Part shown: positions 41,202 to 51,134 of the stretch, piece by piece | How positions within the stretch are numbered: the first letter of the stretch is position 1 | Layout of the letters: each line of letters begins with the position of its first letter | Assembly (NCBI GenBank): GCA_017536555.1 | Contig: JAFXHE010000003.1 | Coordinates: 24,662-88,661 of the forward strand | Direction of reading: 5' to 3' | DNA length: 64,000 nucleotides | Source of the DNA: Alistipes sp. | Lineage (GTDB): Bacteria; Bacteroidota; Bacteroidia; Bacteroidales; Rikenellaceae | Notes under the pieces: generated by a model | Databases searched by the model: none | What the model was told of the DNA's origin: nothing | What the model saw: the letters and a program-made list of their open reading frames with translations, nothing else | Program-made: the position numbers and the translations under genes

Positions 41202-42053
41202 GTGAAGACACTGCTACTATATAACAATGAGGCTGGCAAGGGCAGAATAGCAAAGCGCATAGCTGCCATTGTAGACATCTTTGCGGCGAGGGGCATAGCT
41301 GCCACGCCCAAGCCTATTGTCTTTGGTCAAAACCCTTTTACGGATGATGAGGATGTTGAGTTGGCAGTGGTGTGCGGTGGTGATGGCACTATCAACTATG
41401 TGGTAAATGCTATGTACGCCCTCGCCATACACCCCACCTTGGGTATAATTCCCGCAGGTACTGCAAACGACTTTGCGAGGTCGATAGGTATGCAGAAGAG
41501 TATACTTAAGGCGGCAGAGCAGATTGCTGACGGCGTGGAGCGCAAGGTTGATTGCGGCTTTGTCAACGACTACTACTTTGTAAACGTGTTGAGCTTTGGT
41601 GTCTTTACGACGACATCGCAGCAGACATCAGACCGCGAAAAACATATCGTTGGAAAGTTGGCATACCTGCGTGTAGGCTCACGCGACCTGATGACGATGC
41701 ACCGCATTCCGCTCTTTGTGAAGATTAACGGAGAGGAGTTCAGCACTGATGCTGCGATATTTCTCGCCTTCAACGGCAAGAGCGCGGGACAGTTTAAGCT
41801 CGCACCCGACGCACAGCCCGACGATGGACTGCTCGACATAATAATACTTGAGTATCATAACCCCGTGGCTGCGTGCTGGGATATGCTACGTTACGCAATG
41901 GGTGGCAAGCCCAAGGCGGTGCGATACATCAAGAGTGCCGAGATAGAGCTACTCTCCGACATAGATGAGCGTACCGACGTGGATGGTCAGCGAGGGCCGA
42001 GCTTCCCAATGAAGATACGCTGCATAGCTGGCGGCATCACAGTAAGATGTTAG
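41202..42053 (+). CDS. diacylglycerol/lipid kinase family protein
   Basis: ATP-dependent lipid kinase of the YegS/DgkB family; phosphorylates diacylglycerol or a related lipid at the membrane. 283 residues beginning with a GTG; the fold shows NNEAGKGR, the GGDGT nucleotide motif at about 68-72, LGIIPAGTANDFAR and DDGLLDI near the C-terminus. No ATG lies close, so the GTG start is accepted. Probably read with apbE. The exact lipid substrate cannot be told. Confidence 0.88.
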   Translation: MKTLLLYNNEAGKGRIAKRIAAIVDIFAARGIAATPKPIVFGQNPFTDDEDVELAVVCGGDGTINYVVNAMYALAIHPTLGIIPAGTANDFARSIGMQKSILKAAEQIADGVERKVDCGFVNDYYFVNVLSFGVFTTTSQQTSDREKHIVGKLAYLRVGSRDLMTMHRIPLFVKINGEEFSTDAAIFLAFNGKSAGQFKLAPDAQPDDGLLDIIILEYHNPVAACWDMLRYAMGGKPKAVRYIKSAEIELLSDIDERTDVDGQRGPSFPMKIRCIAGGITVRC

Positions 42054-42184
42054 CTTACAGCGAGCGCGAGGTGGTTAAAACTTAAAAAAGGTGTAAACAG
42101 AGAGTGTGTGGAGGGGTATTAGGCTGCGTAAACAACCTCTACACGCGTAAAGAGACGAAAACAACACAACTATAACAGACGTTC

Positions 42185-43150
42185 ATGAAACAAGATGGTA
42201 TCAAAAGAGCCTCAATAGAGAAGCTTAAATCGCGTTTTGAGACGGCATACTATTCCGAGGATATGGTCATCACACCGTTGGTGATGTTCCGTGAGTTGGA
42301 TGACCTTACAGCACTCATTCAGGGTGTATCAATAGGTGTAACGGTAAGTGGCACGGCGAAGATTAAGATTAATGGTAAGCTCCACGAGCTTCGCCCCAAC
42401 ACACTGTTTATCTTCAACGAGAACACCGTAATTGAGCAGGTTAAGGCATCAATACGCTCGTCGGGATATATGATTACGTACTCGCGTCAGTATCTCAATA
42501 GCATCCACGTTGACACGCAGGATCTTATCTCTATATACCACGGTTTCCTTGATGAACCTTGCGTGCAGATTGAGCCACAGGAGGCAGCCTACATCCACGA
42601 TATATCGAAGCTTATGCGCTCGGTGCTGTGTGACTATGCTCCTACGTCAAACCGCGAGAAGATTATAAGTTCACTCTTTGCCGCTATGTTCCACTACGTG
42701 ATGGGCATTTTGCAGCAGCATAGCCTACCTTGCAATGGCTCGGTAAGCAACCGTACAGATGAACTTTTCAACTACTTTCTCGACCTATTGCGCGAGCATT
42801 GTAGCACAGAGCGTAGCGTGGAGTTTTATGCTGCCAAGATGGGCATCACGCCAAAATATCTGTCGCTAATACTCAAGAAGAAGAGTGGTCGCAACGCCTC
42901 GAAGCTTATAGACGAGGCCGTTGTCTATGAGGCAAAGCGTCTGCTTAAATACTCTGGGTTGAGCATTCAGGAGATTGCTACAAAGCTCAACTTCGCATCA
43001 CAATCATTCTTTGGCAAGTACTTCAAACAGCGTGTCGGCGTATCGCCTTCGCGCTATAAGGTATGGGATGGTCGCACCGAGGAGCTCACATCGGATCAGG
43101 TGATGACACTCGAAGAGAAGCGACACAACCTCGTTGAGGAGGGGGCGTAA
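42185..43150 (+). CDS. AraC-family transcriptional regulator
   Basis: 321 residues: an N-terminal sensing domain of cupin type (about 30-150) and a C-terminal AraC/XylS DNA-binding domain (about 205-300) with two helix-turn-helix motifs; the second contains the signature SIQEIATKLNFASQSFFGKYFKQRVGVSPSRYK. The ligand is unknown. It lies 64 bp upstream of dsbD on the same strand, which could be a target or simply a neighbour. No consensus promoter was seen in the 130 bp upstream. Confidence 0.9.
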   Translation: MKQDGIKRASIEKLKSRFETAYYSEDMVITPLVMFRELDDLTALIQGVSIGVTVSGTAKIKINGKLHELRPNTLFIFNENTVIEQVKASIRSSGYMITYSRQYLNSIHVDTQDLISIYHGFLDEPCVQIEPQEAAYIHDISKLMRSVLCDYAPTSNREKIISSLFAAMFHYVMGILQQHSLPCNGSVSNRTDELFNYFLDLLREHCSTERSVEFYAAKMGITPKYLSLILKKKSGRNASKLIDEAVVYEAKRLLKYSGLSIQEIATKLNFASQSFFGKYFKQRVGVSPSRYKVWDGRTEELTSDQVMTLEEKRHNLVEEGA

Positions 43151-43214
43151 GAGACTGAATAGACTATAAGACAAACGACACAAACAAACATAATTACTAA
43201 TTAATCAACTTTTT

Positions 43215-45212
43215 ATGAAAAAACTTTTTAAAACTCTCGTGCTTACTCTGGCATTGACCCTCTCGTTTGCGGCAATGGCACAGGAGCAGGCAGAGAATGC
43301 TACTCCCGCATTTGAGGGTGTAGTTGAGGATGTTCAGGGCGGCGCACCTGTTGCTTGGACACTCACAGCAACGCAGAAGGAGGCAGGCTTGTATGAGCTC
43401 ACCTTCACAGGTATCATTGCAGAGGGCTACCACGGTTATCCGTTGAGCGACATGTTCTCGGCACCATTGTTTACCTTCGCCGAGGATGTAACCATCGAGG
43501 GTGATATGCGCGAGACAGAGCCTACACACGAGTCTGTTGACGAGTTCGGCGACGTTGTGCAGCACTACCTTGGCAAGATGGTATTCATCCAGGATGTTAA
43601 GGCAGAGGCTGGCGCAGAGATTAAGGGTGAGATCAACACCAACATCTGCACCAACGAGACTAACCAGTGCCAGCAGAGCTCTTTCGATTTCGCTATCACT
43701 CTTGGCGAGAAGGCTGCGGCAGAGGCTGTTGCTGAGGAGGCAGTTGTTGAGGAGGCTTCGGAGGAGGCTGCAGCACCTGCTACGGCACCGCTGGATTGGA
43801 GCTCAATCATTGAGGCTATCCTCTGGGGCTTTGCAGCATTGCTCACACCCTGCGTATTCCCTATGGTGCCTATGACCGTATCATTCTTCATCAAGGGCTC
43901 ACAGTCACCCACACAGGGTCGTATCCGCGCAACTATGTACGGTTTGTTCATCGTTGCCCTATACGTGTTGCCTATCGCAGCGTTGATACTTATCACACGC
44001 TTCGTTGGTGGTGATGCCGTTACAGAGGATATCTTTAACTGGCTCTCTACACACTGGATTCCCAACATCATCTTCTTCCTTGTATTTATGATCTTCGCAG
44101 CATCATTCTTTGGTGCATTTGAGATCACACTCCCCTCATCACTTGTAAATAAGAGTGATGCTGGTGCAGAGAAGGGCGGTTTGATGGGTATCTTCTTTAT
44201 GGCGTTGACCCTCGTATTGGTATCGTTCTCTTGTACTGGTCCTATCGTAGGTTCAGTTGTTATCAACTCAATGAACGGTGGTATCTGGATGCCTATCCTC
44301 ACAATGACCGCATTTGCTGTGGCATTTGCTCTTCCTTTCACACTCTTGGCTTGGTTCCCCTCAATGCTTAAGAATATGCCCAAGAGCGGTGGTTGGTTGA
44401 ACTCTGTAAAGGTTGTCCTCGGTTTCATTGAGGTTGCTCTTGGTCTTAAGTTCCTTATGACTGCTGACCAGACCTACCACTGGGGTATCCTTGATCGTGA
44501 GATCTACCTCGCTATCTGGATCGTTGTATTTACCCTTCTTGGTTTCTATCTCTTGGGCAAGCTCCGCTTTGCTCACGACGATAAGGTGGAGCATATCTCT
44601 GTTAAGCGTCTGTTTATGGCAATCCTTGTATTCTCATTCGTAGTATATATGATTCCTGGTATGTTCGGTGCACCGCTGAACGGCATCTCTGGTTACTTGC
44701 CTCCTATGAGCAGCCAGGACTTCCGTATTGACGGCAGCGAGAAGAATGCTAATGTAGGCGTTAAGTATGGCGACAATCTACACTTGCCCCACAACCTTAA
44801 GGGTTACTTTGACCTCGATCAGGCTTTGGAGGCTGCAAAGAGGGAGAATAAGCCTATCTTCGTTGACGTTACAGGTCACGCTTGTAACAACTGCCGCGAG
44901 ATGGAGACTCGCGTATGGAGCGACACTCGCGTAAAGAAGATTCTATCGGAGGATTATATCATCTGCGCACTCTACGTCGATGACCGTATGGAGCTTGACG
45001 AGGCAGACTACTACACCAACAAGAATGGTAAAGTGCTCACAACCCTCGGTCGTAAGAACAATGCTATCGCCGTTGAGCGTTTCAATGTAAATGCACAGCC
45101 AGGCTATGTATTGCTCTCACCCGATGAGGAGATACTTATGCCTGTACGCGGCTATGATGACAGCATCGAGGGCTTCATCGAGTTCTTGGAGGGTGGTAAG
45201 GCAAAGATGTAA
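43215..45212 (+). CDS. dsbD: thiol:disulfide interchange protein DsbD
   Basis: Carries reducing power from cytosolic thioredoxin across the inner membrane. 665 residues: signal peptide (1-22, MAQ), an N-terminal periplasmic domain of DUF/DsbDn type (about 25-175) with an Ala/Glu-rich linker, about eight transmembrane helices (about 195-500) with the CVFP and SCTGP cysteines, and a C-terminal thioredoxin-like domain (about 530-660) with CNNC. The N-terminal domain has only a Cys pair in NICTNETNQCQQ, unlike classical DsbDalpha. Ends at a perfect terminator. Confidence 0.94.
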   Translation: MKKLFKTLVLTLALTLSFAAMAQEQAENATPAFEGVVEDVQGGAPVAWTLTATQKEAGLYELTFTGIIAEGYHGYPLSDMFSAPLFTFAEDVTIEGDMRETEPTHESVDEFGDVVQHYLGKMVFIQDVKAEAGAEIKGEINTNICTNETNQCQQSSFDFAITLGEKAAAEAVAEEAVVEEASEEAAAPATAPLDWSSIIEAILWGFAALLTPCVFPMVPMTVSFFIKGSQSPTQGRIRATMYGLFIVALYVLPIAALILITRFVGGDAVTEDIFNWLSTHWIPNIIFFLVFMIFAASFFGAFEITLPSSLVNKSDAGAEKGGLMGIFFMALTLVLVSFSCTGPIVGSVVINSMNGGIWMPILTMTAFAVAFALPFTLLAWFPSMLKNMPKSGGWLNSVKVVLGFIEVALGLKFLMTADQTYHWGILDREIYLAIWIVVFTLLGFYLLGKLRFAHDDKVEHISVKRLFMAILVFSFVVYMIPGMFGAPLNGISGYLPPMSSQDFRIDGSEKNANVGVKYGDNLHLPHNLKGYFDLDQALEAAKRENKPIFVDVTGHACNNCREMETRVWSDTRVKKILSEDYIICALYVDDRMELDEADYYTNKNGKVLTTLGRKNNAIAVERFNVNAQPGYVLLSPDEEILMPVRGYDDSIEGFIEFLEGGKAKM

Positions 45213-45232
45213 TTCCACTCACCAACATAGAG

Positions 45233-45270
45233 AATGGGCTGTTGCACGCGCAACAGCCCATTCCTTTTAT
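45233..45270 (+). terminator. terminator of dsbD
   Basis: AATGGGCTGTTGC (45233-45245) pairs perfectly with GCAACAGCCCATT (45250-45262), followed by CCTTTTAT. Confidence 0.9.
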
Positions 45271-45321
45271 ACTAACCTATATAAGCGATATGGTCAGAGC
45301 ATCAACGCTCCACCTTTGCTC

Positions 45322-46230
45322 TTACTTCCACAGGTTCGCGGGATATACACCAGCCTCGATAAGCTCGACAATCTTCTGCATAAGCTGCGGCTTGTCCTCC
45401 TTATACGTAACACCAAACCAGTTGGCTGTAGTTGACAACACACGCATTGTTGCACTTCCGTCCGATATCACCTTGTTTACCATCAGCGGGATGAAGAACT
45501 CCGACTTAAGGTTATCAATGTTCGCTGCAAGGAACTCCTTGAAGTATGCCTCGGAATGTTCAAAATAGTCGGGAGTAAAACCAAAGAGGTTCATTGACAC
45601 GGGGGTATTCTCCTCAAGCGGGGTATCTACACCACCATCGTGGAAGACGATTGTGCCGTTTACACGCTCAATTTGTGTACGCTCAACCATACCTGCGAGG
45701 TTGCCATCAGCCGATACGGTACATACGCCGCGTGATACCGTACCATTCTCTGACAACGTCTTGCTTACTTCGTATCCCACCATACAGTAGTTACCGCGTG
45801 ACGAGCCAAGCTGCGAGAGATACTCGCCTATTACCCTATAACCATCACGACCATAGAAGTCATCGGCATTGATAACAGCAAAAGGCTCCTTGATGACATC
45901 CTTTGCCATCATCACAGCGTGGTTAGTACCCCACGGCTTCTGACGCTCTGCGGGCAGTGTAAAGCCCTCGGGCAGGCAGTCGAGCTCCTGATATACGTAC
46001 TCTACCTCAATCTTGTGACCAAAACGCTCTGCGTTGAATACCTCGCAGAACTCCTCGGCAAAGGAGTGACGTATTACAAACACCACCTTGCCAAATCCCG
46101 CCTCGATGGCATCATATACCGAATAGTCAATTATCGCCTCGCCGTTAGGGCCAACGCCATCCATCTGCTTAAGCGATCCATAGCGCGAGCCCATACCCGC
46201 AGCTAAAACCAAAAGTGTAGGTTTAACCAT
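45322..46230 (-). CDS. sugar-phosphate nucleotidyltransferase
   Basis: 302-residue NTP_transferase-fold enzyme, joining an NTP to a sugar phosphate; cytosolic. The nucleotide loop reads LAAGMGSRYGSLKQMDGVG, and INADDFYG carries the metal-binding Asp pair. The length and sequence type match the Bacteroidetes nucleotidyltransferases related to MurU/GalU; in other genomes this type often sits beside an aminoglycoside-phosphotransferase-like sugar kinase, but none is present here, so the substrate stays open. Own promoter, divergent from the LytM-dxr operon. Confidence 0.85.
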   Translation of the reverse strand: MVKPTLLVLAAGMGSRYGSLKQMDGVGPNGEAIIDYSVYDAIEAGFGKVVFVIRHSFAEEFCEVFNAERFGHKIEVEYVYQELDCLPEGFTLPAERQKPWGTNHAVMMAKDVIKEPFAVINADDFYGRDGYRVIGEYLSQLGSSRGNYCMVGYEVSKTLSENGTVSRGVCTVSADGNLAGMVERTQIERVNGTIVFHDGGVDTPLEENTPVSMNLFGFTPDYFEHSEAYFKEFLAANIDNLKSEFFIPLMVNKVISDGSATMRVLSTTANWFGVTYKEDKPQLMQKIVELIEAGVYPANLWK

Positions 46231-46264
46231 AGTTATCTTCGTTAATTTTATGTTTTTCGTGCCA

Positions 46265-46272
46265 CAAAGGTA
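46265..46272 (-). promoter_or_regulatory. -7 box for the nucleotidyltransferase gene
   Basis: TACCTTTG on the minus strand, 34 nt before the ATG at 46230. Confidence 0.7.
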
Positions 46273-46313
46273 AAAAAGTTAAAGTTAAATACCAAGTATC
46301 CGACCATTTTCGT

Positions 46314-46321
46314 TATCTTTG
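46314..46321 (+). promoter_or_regulatory. -7 box for the LytM-dxr-rseP-radA operon
   Basis: TATCTTTG 17 nt before the ATG at 46339, diverging from the promoter at 46265. Confidence 0.75.
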
Positions 46322-46338
46322 CACAAATATATACATAT

Positions 46339-47202
46339 ATGGAGGATAATTTTTTTCGCCGACTTTGGGCACTACTAACTGATAGACGACAACTCTCGAT
46401 GCGTGACCGCGATACCGACGAGCTACACTGGAAGGTCAATATGTCACCACTTGGCTTGTGGGGAGGTGTGTTGGGTCTTATCGCAATTATATCTCTTACG
46501 CTCACGCTGCTTATGGCATATACCTCGGTACTCGACATCCTGCCAGGCTACCGCACACGCTCGGAGCGTATGCACGAGCAACTTACAGAGAGCGTTATGC
46601 GCATCGACTCATTGGAGCAGTATATGAATATGATGTTGGAGTATAATGAGGCTGTGGCACAGATAATGAGTGGCAGCACTCCCACACTCCACTCAACGGT
46701 GCTCACTGACACCATACGATACGACAAGTCGCGCATACTACCTACGCGCGCCGACACGCTACTACGTAATGCCCTTGAGCGTACCGATGGCAGCTACTCA
46801 CTCGCAAACACCAAGCCGTTGCACTCCGAAGCCGCAATGTTCAGCGCACCTATGCGTGGCAGCATCACCCGCAACTTCGACGCTCCCGAGTCAAGCTATG
46901 ATATGACCATAATGCCGCTTGACGGCGATGGCTCTGTTATGGCAGTGGAGAATGGTACGGTGATAGGTGTCGAGAATCGCCCCGATGCCCTTATCAACAT
47001 AACCATTCAGCACGCAGGCGGCTACATCTCGGTATATAAGCAGCTCGCCGAGGCTCTCGTGCGCAAGGGACAAGCTGTGCAGAACGGCACCGTCATAGGC
47101 AACCTCACATCGGTAGATAGCGACGAGGCAGCACGCGAGCTATGTTTTGAGCTTTGGCGCGATGGCACGGCAGTCGACCCAGAGCGATATATACGTTTTT
47201 AG
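46339..47202 (+). CDS. degenerate LytM/M23 domain membrane protein
   Basis: 287 residues: cytoplasmic N-terminus, one transmembrane helix (about 38-62), a coiled-coil stretch (about 72-110) and an M23-like domain (about 165-287). The fold is recognisable (FSAPMRGSITRNF, GQAVQNGTVIG, LCFELWRDG, VDPERYI), but the zinc and catalytic positions are lost: HxGxD aligns with SYDMT (186-190), YAHL with YKQL (Gln235) and HLHFE with ELCFE (Cys269). It should not be an endopeptidase; in other bacteria degenerate LytM proteins activate cell-wall amidases. First gene of an operon with dxr (15 bp), rseP and radA. Confidence 0.85.
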   Translation: MEDNFFRRLWALLTDRRQLSMRDRDTDELHWKVNMSPLGLWGGVLGLIAIISLTLTLLMAYTSVLDILPGYRTRSERMHEQLTESVMRIDSLEQYMNMMLEYNEAVAQIMSGSTPTLHSTVLTDTIRYDKSRILPTRADTLLRNALERTDGSYSLANTKPLHSEAAMFSAPMRGSITRNFDAPESSYDMTIMPLDGDGSVMAVENGTVIGVENRPDALINITIQHAGGYISVYKQLAEALVRKGQAVQNGTVIGNLTSVDSDEAARELCFELWRDGTAVDPERYIRF

Positions 47203-47217
47203 CACCTTCCAAGCGAT

Positions 47218-48369
47218 ATGGAGAGAATAGCACTTTTAGGTTCAACAGGGTCGATAGGTGTACAGACACTCGACATTATACGCAACCACCCCGACAGATT
47301 TTCAATATCAGCCCTCGTGGCACACAGCCGCTGGCAGCAGCTTGCCGAGCAGGCTCGTGAGTTTGGTGCGGAGTGTGTCGCGATTGGCGATGAACGCCAT
47401 TACGACAATCTGCGCAAGGCTCTTGCCGACACACACACAGAGGTTCTTGCAGGCAGCGACGCTATAAACCACGTTGCATCGAGCTATCGTAGCGACACAC
47501 TTGTAAATGCCCTCGTAGGCTATGCAGGTCTACACCCCACGGCTCGTGCCATTGAGAGTGGCAAGCGCATAGCCCTCGCCAACAAGGAGACACTGGTGGT
47601 AGGTGGCGATATTATTATGGCAGCGGCACGTCGCAAAGGCGTGGAGATAGTGCCAATCGACTCGGAGCACTCGGCAATAATGCAGTGCCTGGAGGGTGAA
47701 CAACGCAAAAGCATACGCAACCTTATTCTCACGTGTAGCGGTGGCGCACTACGCGACATTCCAAAGCAGTGTCTCGACAGTGTGACTCCAGAGCTTGCCC
47801 TCAAACACCCACAGTGGTCAATGGGTGCGAAGATTACTATTGACTCGGCTACACTCGTAAACAAGGGCTTTGAGGTCATCGAGGCGCGCTGGTTATTTGA
47901 TATTGAACCCGAGCGTATAAAGGTTGTCATCCACCCACAGTCGATAGTACACTCTATGGTGGAGTACACCGATGGCGCAGTCAAGGCACAGCTCGGCACA
48001 GCAGATATGCATACGCCCATAAGCTACGCGCTGCTATACCCAGAGCGTGCAGCAACTGCCACCGAGCAGTTTTCGATACTTGACCACCCTACGCTAACAT
48101 TCTCGGCTGTCGACCACGACAAGTACCCAGCATTGGGTATTGCTTACGAGACACTTGAGCGCGGAGGCACAGCATCCTGCACGATGAATGGTGCTAACGA
48201 GGTGGCTGTAGCAGCCTTCTTGGCACACAAATGCGGCTATCTTGATATTGTGGGAGCAATACGCTATGCGCTGGATAATGCTACATTTGTTGCACACCCC
48301 ACACTCGACGACTACGACGCAGCAAACAGCGAGGCGCGTAGCCTTGCAGAGCGATACTTAAAGCTATAA
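47218..48369 (+). CDS. dxr: 1-deoxy-D-xylulose 5-phosphate reductoisomerase
   Basis: Committed step of the MEP pathway: DXP to 2-C-methyl-D-erythritol 4-phosphate with NADPH. 383 residues. NADPH loop LLGSTGSIGVQTLDI at the N-terminus, metal-binding IDSEHSAIMQCL, SMGAKITIDSATLVNKGFEVIEA and HPQSIVHSMVEYTDGA are intact. Co-transcribed with rseP (29 bp downstream); ispE of the same pathway is at 19-20 kb. Confidence 0.97.
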   Translation: MERIALLGSTGSIGVQTLDIIRNHPDRFSISALVAHSRWQQLAEQAREFGAECVAIGDERHYDNLRKALADTHTEVLAGSDAINHVASSYRSDTLVNALVGYAGLHPTARAIESGKRIALANKETLVVGGDIIMAAARRKGVEIVPIDSEHSAIMQCLEGEQRKSIRNLILTCSGGALRDIPKQCLDSVTPELALKHPQWSMGAKITIDSATLVNKGFEVIEARWLFDIEPERIKVVIHPQSIVHSMVEYTDGAVKAQLGTADMHTPISYALLYPERAATATEQFSILDHPTLTFSAVDHDKYPALGIAYETLERGGTASCTMNGANEVAVAAFLAHKCGYLDIVGAIRYALDNATFVAHPTLDDYDAANSEARSLAERYLKL

Positions 48370-48398
48370 CACAACTACGAATAATATAAACACAGTAT

Positions 48399-49715
48399 AT
48401 GGAAGCTATTTTGATTAAAGTTTTACAATTTGTGGTGTCACTATCACTCCTTGTGATGATTCACGAGTTTGGACACTATATTGCAGCACGCATCTTCGGA
48501 ATACGTGTCGAAAAGTTCTACATCTTCTTTGACCCGTGGTTCTCGCTATACAAGCGCAAGATAGGTAATACAGAGTATGGTATCGGCTGGCTGCCGTTAG
48601 GCGGTTATGTCTCTTTGGCGGGTATGATTGACGAGTCGATGAATCTTGAGCAGATGAAACAGGAGCCGCAGCCGTGGGAGTTTCGCACAAAGCCCGCGTG
48701 GCAGCGACTTATAGTTATGCTCGCGGGTGTCTTTATGAACGTCATATTGGCGATTTTCATCTACTCGGCACTTCTTTATGCGTGGGGCGATACATACTAC
48801 CATAACGACGATATGGTAAATGGCTATGCCTTCAATGAGGAGGGTAAAAAGCTCGGCTTCGAGGATGGTGACCGCATTATCACCATTGATGGCGAGGCTA
48901 TTGGCAACGTCAGCGAGATTGGCGAGAAGCTCCTTATTGCCGACAACACACGTTCAATAGTCATTGAGCGTGGCGGTGAGCGTATGACACTCGATATTAC
49001 ACTCGACCGTCTTGTAGCTATGCGAGAAAGCGGTGGCTATAAGGGTCTATATCGTGAGTTTGTACCCTATGTGGCTCACGAGGTTGTGAGCGAGAGCGCA
49101 CAGACAGCAGGCATTGAGGCTGGCGACCGTATCATCGCTATAAATGGCACAACAACGCCCGATAGATACTATGGCGACGAGGTATTGCAGCAGTATAAGG
49201 GCACAACCGTAGATATGGATGTTGTGCGAGGCATCGACACCCTTACCCTACGCGTACCTATCAGCGACGATGCAAAGATTGGCATCAACGTAACACACGT
49301 ACTACCGCGTCAGCGCGAGTATGGTTTCTGGGAGTCATTCCCCGCAGGCGTTAGACGCGCTGGCGATGAGATAGCATCTTACTGGCAGCAGCTGAAGATG
49401 ATTGTGAACCCCGACACCAAGCTATACAAGGAGGTGGGCGGCTTCATCGCTATAGGCAACGTCTTCCCTGACACGTGGAATTGGTATACGTTCTGGAACA
49501 TTACAGCACTAATCTCTATTATGCTTGCTGTGATGAACCTCCTGCCCATACCAGGTTTGGATGGTGGTCACGCACTCTTCACCCTTTGGGAGATTATCAC
49601 ACGCCGCAAGCCCAGCGATAAGTTCCTTGAGGTTATGCAGTGGATAGGCTTGGTATTGCTCTTTGCACTACTCATTTATGCCAACGGCAACGACATTGTA
49701 AAACTATTTATGTAG
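48399..49715 (+). CDS. rseP: RIP metalloprotease RseP
   Basis: Intramembrane zinc protease that cleaves transmembrane substrates such as anti-sigma factors or leftover signal peptides. 438 residues; zinc motif HEFGH in the first helix (about 24-28), GGYVSLAGM, two PDZ-like regions (about 125-200 and 212-290) and the C-terminal NLLPIPGLDGGHALF motif with the third metal ligand. The dxr-rseP order is common in bacteria. 8 bp before radA. Confidence 0.96.
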   Translation: MEAILIKVLQFVVSLSLLVMIHEFGHYIAARIFGIRVEKFYIFFDPWFSLYKRKIGNTEYGIGWLPLGGYVSLAGMIDESMNLEQMKQEPQPWEFRTKPAWQRLIVMLAGVFMNVILAIFIYSALLYAWGDTYYHNDDMVNGYAFNEEGKKLGFEDGDRIITIDGEAIGNVSEIGEKLLIADNTRSIVIERGGERMTLDITLDRLVAMRESGGYKGLYREFVPYVAHEVVSESAQTAGIEAGDRIIAINGTTTPDRYYGDEVLQQYKGTTVDMDVVRGIDTLTLRVPISDDAKIGINVTHVLPRQREYGFWESFPAGVRRAGDEIASYWQQLKMIVNPDTKLYKEVGGFIAIGNVFPDTWNWYTFWNITALISIMLAVMNLLPIPGLDGGHALFTLWEIITRRKPSDKFLEVMQWIGLVLLFALLIYANGNDIVKLFM

Positions 49716-49723
49716 TGTAGCGT

Positions 49724-51106
49724 ATGGCAAAGGTTAAACGAGCATTTTTCTGCTCGGAGTGCGGATATGAGACCCCAAAGTGGTTGGGCAAGTGTCCTGC
49801 GTGTGGCGAGTGGAACACCATCGCGGAGCACGTCGTAGCGCGCGAGTCGTCGTCAGTAGCCGCACAGGTTGCATCTGTGCCTCGTGCTGTAGCACGCAAG
49901 GTACAGGATATCAGCGAGCAGCAAAACCGCCGCATCGACCTTGGCAACAACGAGATAAATCGAGTATTGGGTGGAGGCTTGGTACCTGGCTCTTTGATAC
50001 TCGTTGGCGGAGAGCCTGGCATAGGCAAGTCTACCCTATCGCTACAGCTCGCGCTTACCAACAATGACCTTGCTACGCTCTATGTCTCGGGCGAGGAGTC
50101 TGCCGAGCAGATAAAGATGCGTGCAACGCGCATTGGCATCAACAACGAGGAGTGTACAGTATTCACCGAGACACTACTCGAAAATATCGTCAAGCAGATA
50201 GAGGAGACACAGCCCGATATGGTTATCATCGACTCTATACAGACGATGTACACCGACCTTGTAGAGTCATCTGCAGGCAGCGTCACGCAGATACGTGAGT
50301 GCGCAGCGACACTACTCAAGATTGCCAAGAGCACAGGCATCGCCATCTTCATCATTGGTCACATAACAAAGGATGGCAACATTGCAGGCCCAAAGATATT
50401 GGAGCATATCGTAGACGTGGTACTACAGTTTGAGGGTGACCACAACAACAGCTACCGCATATTGCGAGGCATCAAAAATCGCTTTGGCGCAACTTATGAG
50501 ATAGGTGTATTTGAGATGCGCGACAATGGTCTTAAGGAGGTAGACAACCCCTCAGAGATACTACTTTCGCACTATGACGAGCCATTGGCAGGCATCTCTG
50601 TCGGCTCAACAATTGACGGCATACGCCCATATCTTATCGAGGTGCAGGCACTGGTGAGCAATGCTGCATACGGTACTCCGCAACGCTCCACTACGGGCTT
50701 TGACCAACGTCGTCTTAATATGCTATTAGCAGTATTGGAGAAGAGGGTTGGTATGAAGATGTTTCAGAAGGATGTATTCCTAAACTTTGCGGGTGGCTTC
50801 AAGATTGCAGACCCAGGAATGGATCTTGCCGTTGTCGCAGCCATCATCTCGTCATATTATGACCGCCCACTAATGGAGGGTGCTTGCTGCGCTGGTGAGA
50901 TAGGTCTCTCGGGAGAGGTGCGACCTGCACCCCGTAGCGAGCAACGTATTGCCGAAGCCGCACGCCTTGGCTTTAAGCGAATTGTGGTGTCGAGTTTCGT
51001 GCAGAAGAGCATCAAGCGTCCCAAGGGCATTGAGGTTGTATTCATATCGAGCATCGAACAGCTACCACGCGCACTATTTGCTACGCGAAGCGATATGGAC
51101 GAATAA
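49724..51106 (+). CDS. radA: DNA repair protein RadA
   Basis: RecA-like branch-migration ATPase that helps finish recombination. 460 residues: a four-Cys zinc finger at the start (CSECGYETPKWLGKCPACGEWN), Walker A GEPGIGKST (about 98-106), Walker B region VIIDSIQT, the RadA signature KNRFG and a C-terminal Lon protease-like domain (about 290-455). All family hallmarks are intact. Last gene of the operon, closed by the terminator at 51135. Confidence 0.97.
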   Translation: MAKVKRAFFCSECGYETPKWLGKCPACGEWNTIAEHVVARESSSVAAQVASVPRAVARKVQDISEQQNRRIDLGNNEINRVLGGGLVPGSLILVGGEPGIGKSTLSLQLALTNNDLATLYVSGEESAEQIKMRATRIGINNEECTVFTETLLENIVKQIEETQPDMVIIDSIQTMYTDLVESSAGSVTQIRECAATLLKIAKSTGIAIFIIGHITKDGNIAGPKILEHIVDVVLQFEGDHNNSYRILRGIKNRFGATYEIGVFEMRDNGLKEVDNPSEILLSHYDEPLAGISVGSTIDGIRPYLIEVQALVSNAAYGTPQRSTTGFDQRRLNMLLAVLEKRVGMKMFQKDVFLNFAGGFKIADPGMDLAVVAAIISSYYDRPLMEGACCAGEIGLSGEVRPAPRSEQRIAEAARLGFKRIVVSSFVQKSIKRPKGIEVVFISSIEQLPRALFATRSDMDE

Positions 51107-51134
51107 GAGATAGTGGTAAATAGCAAACAGTAGT

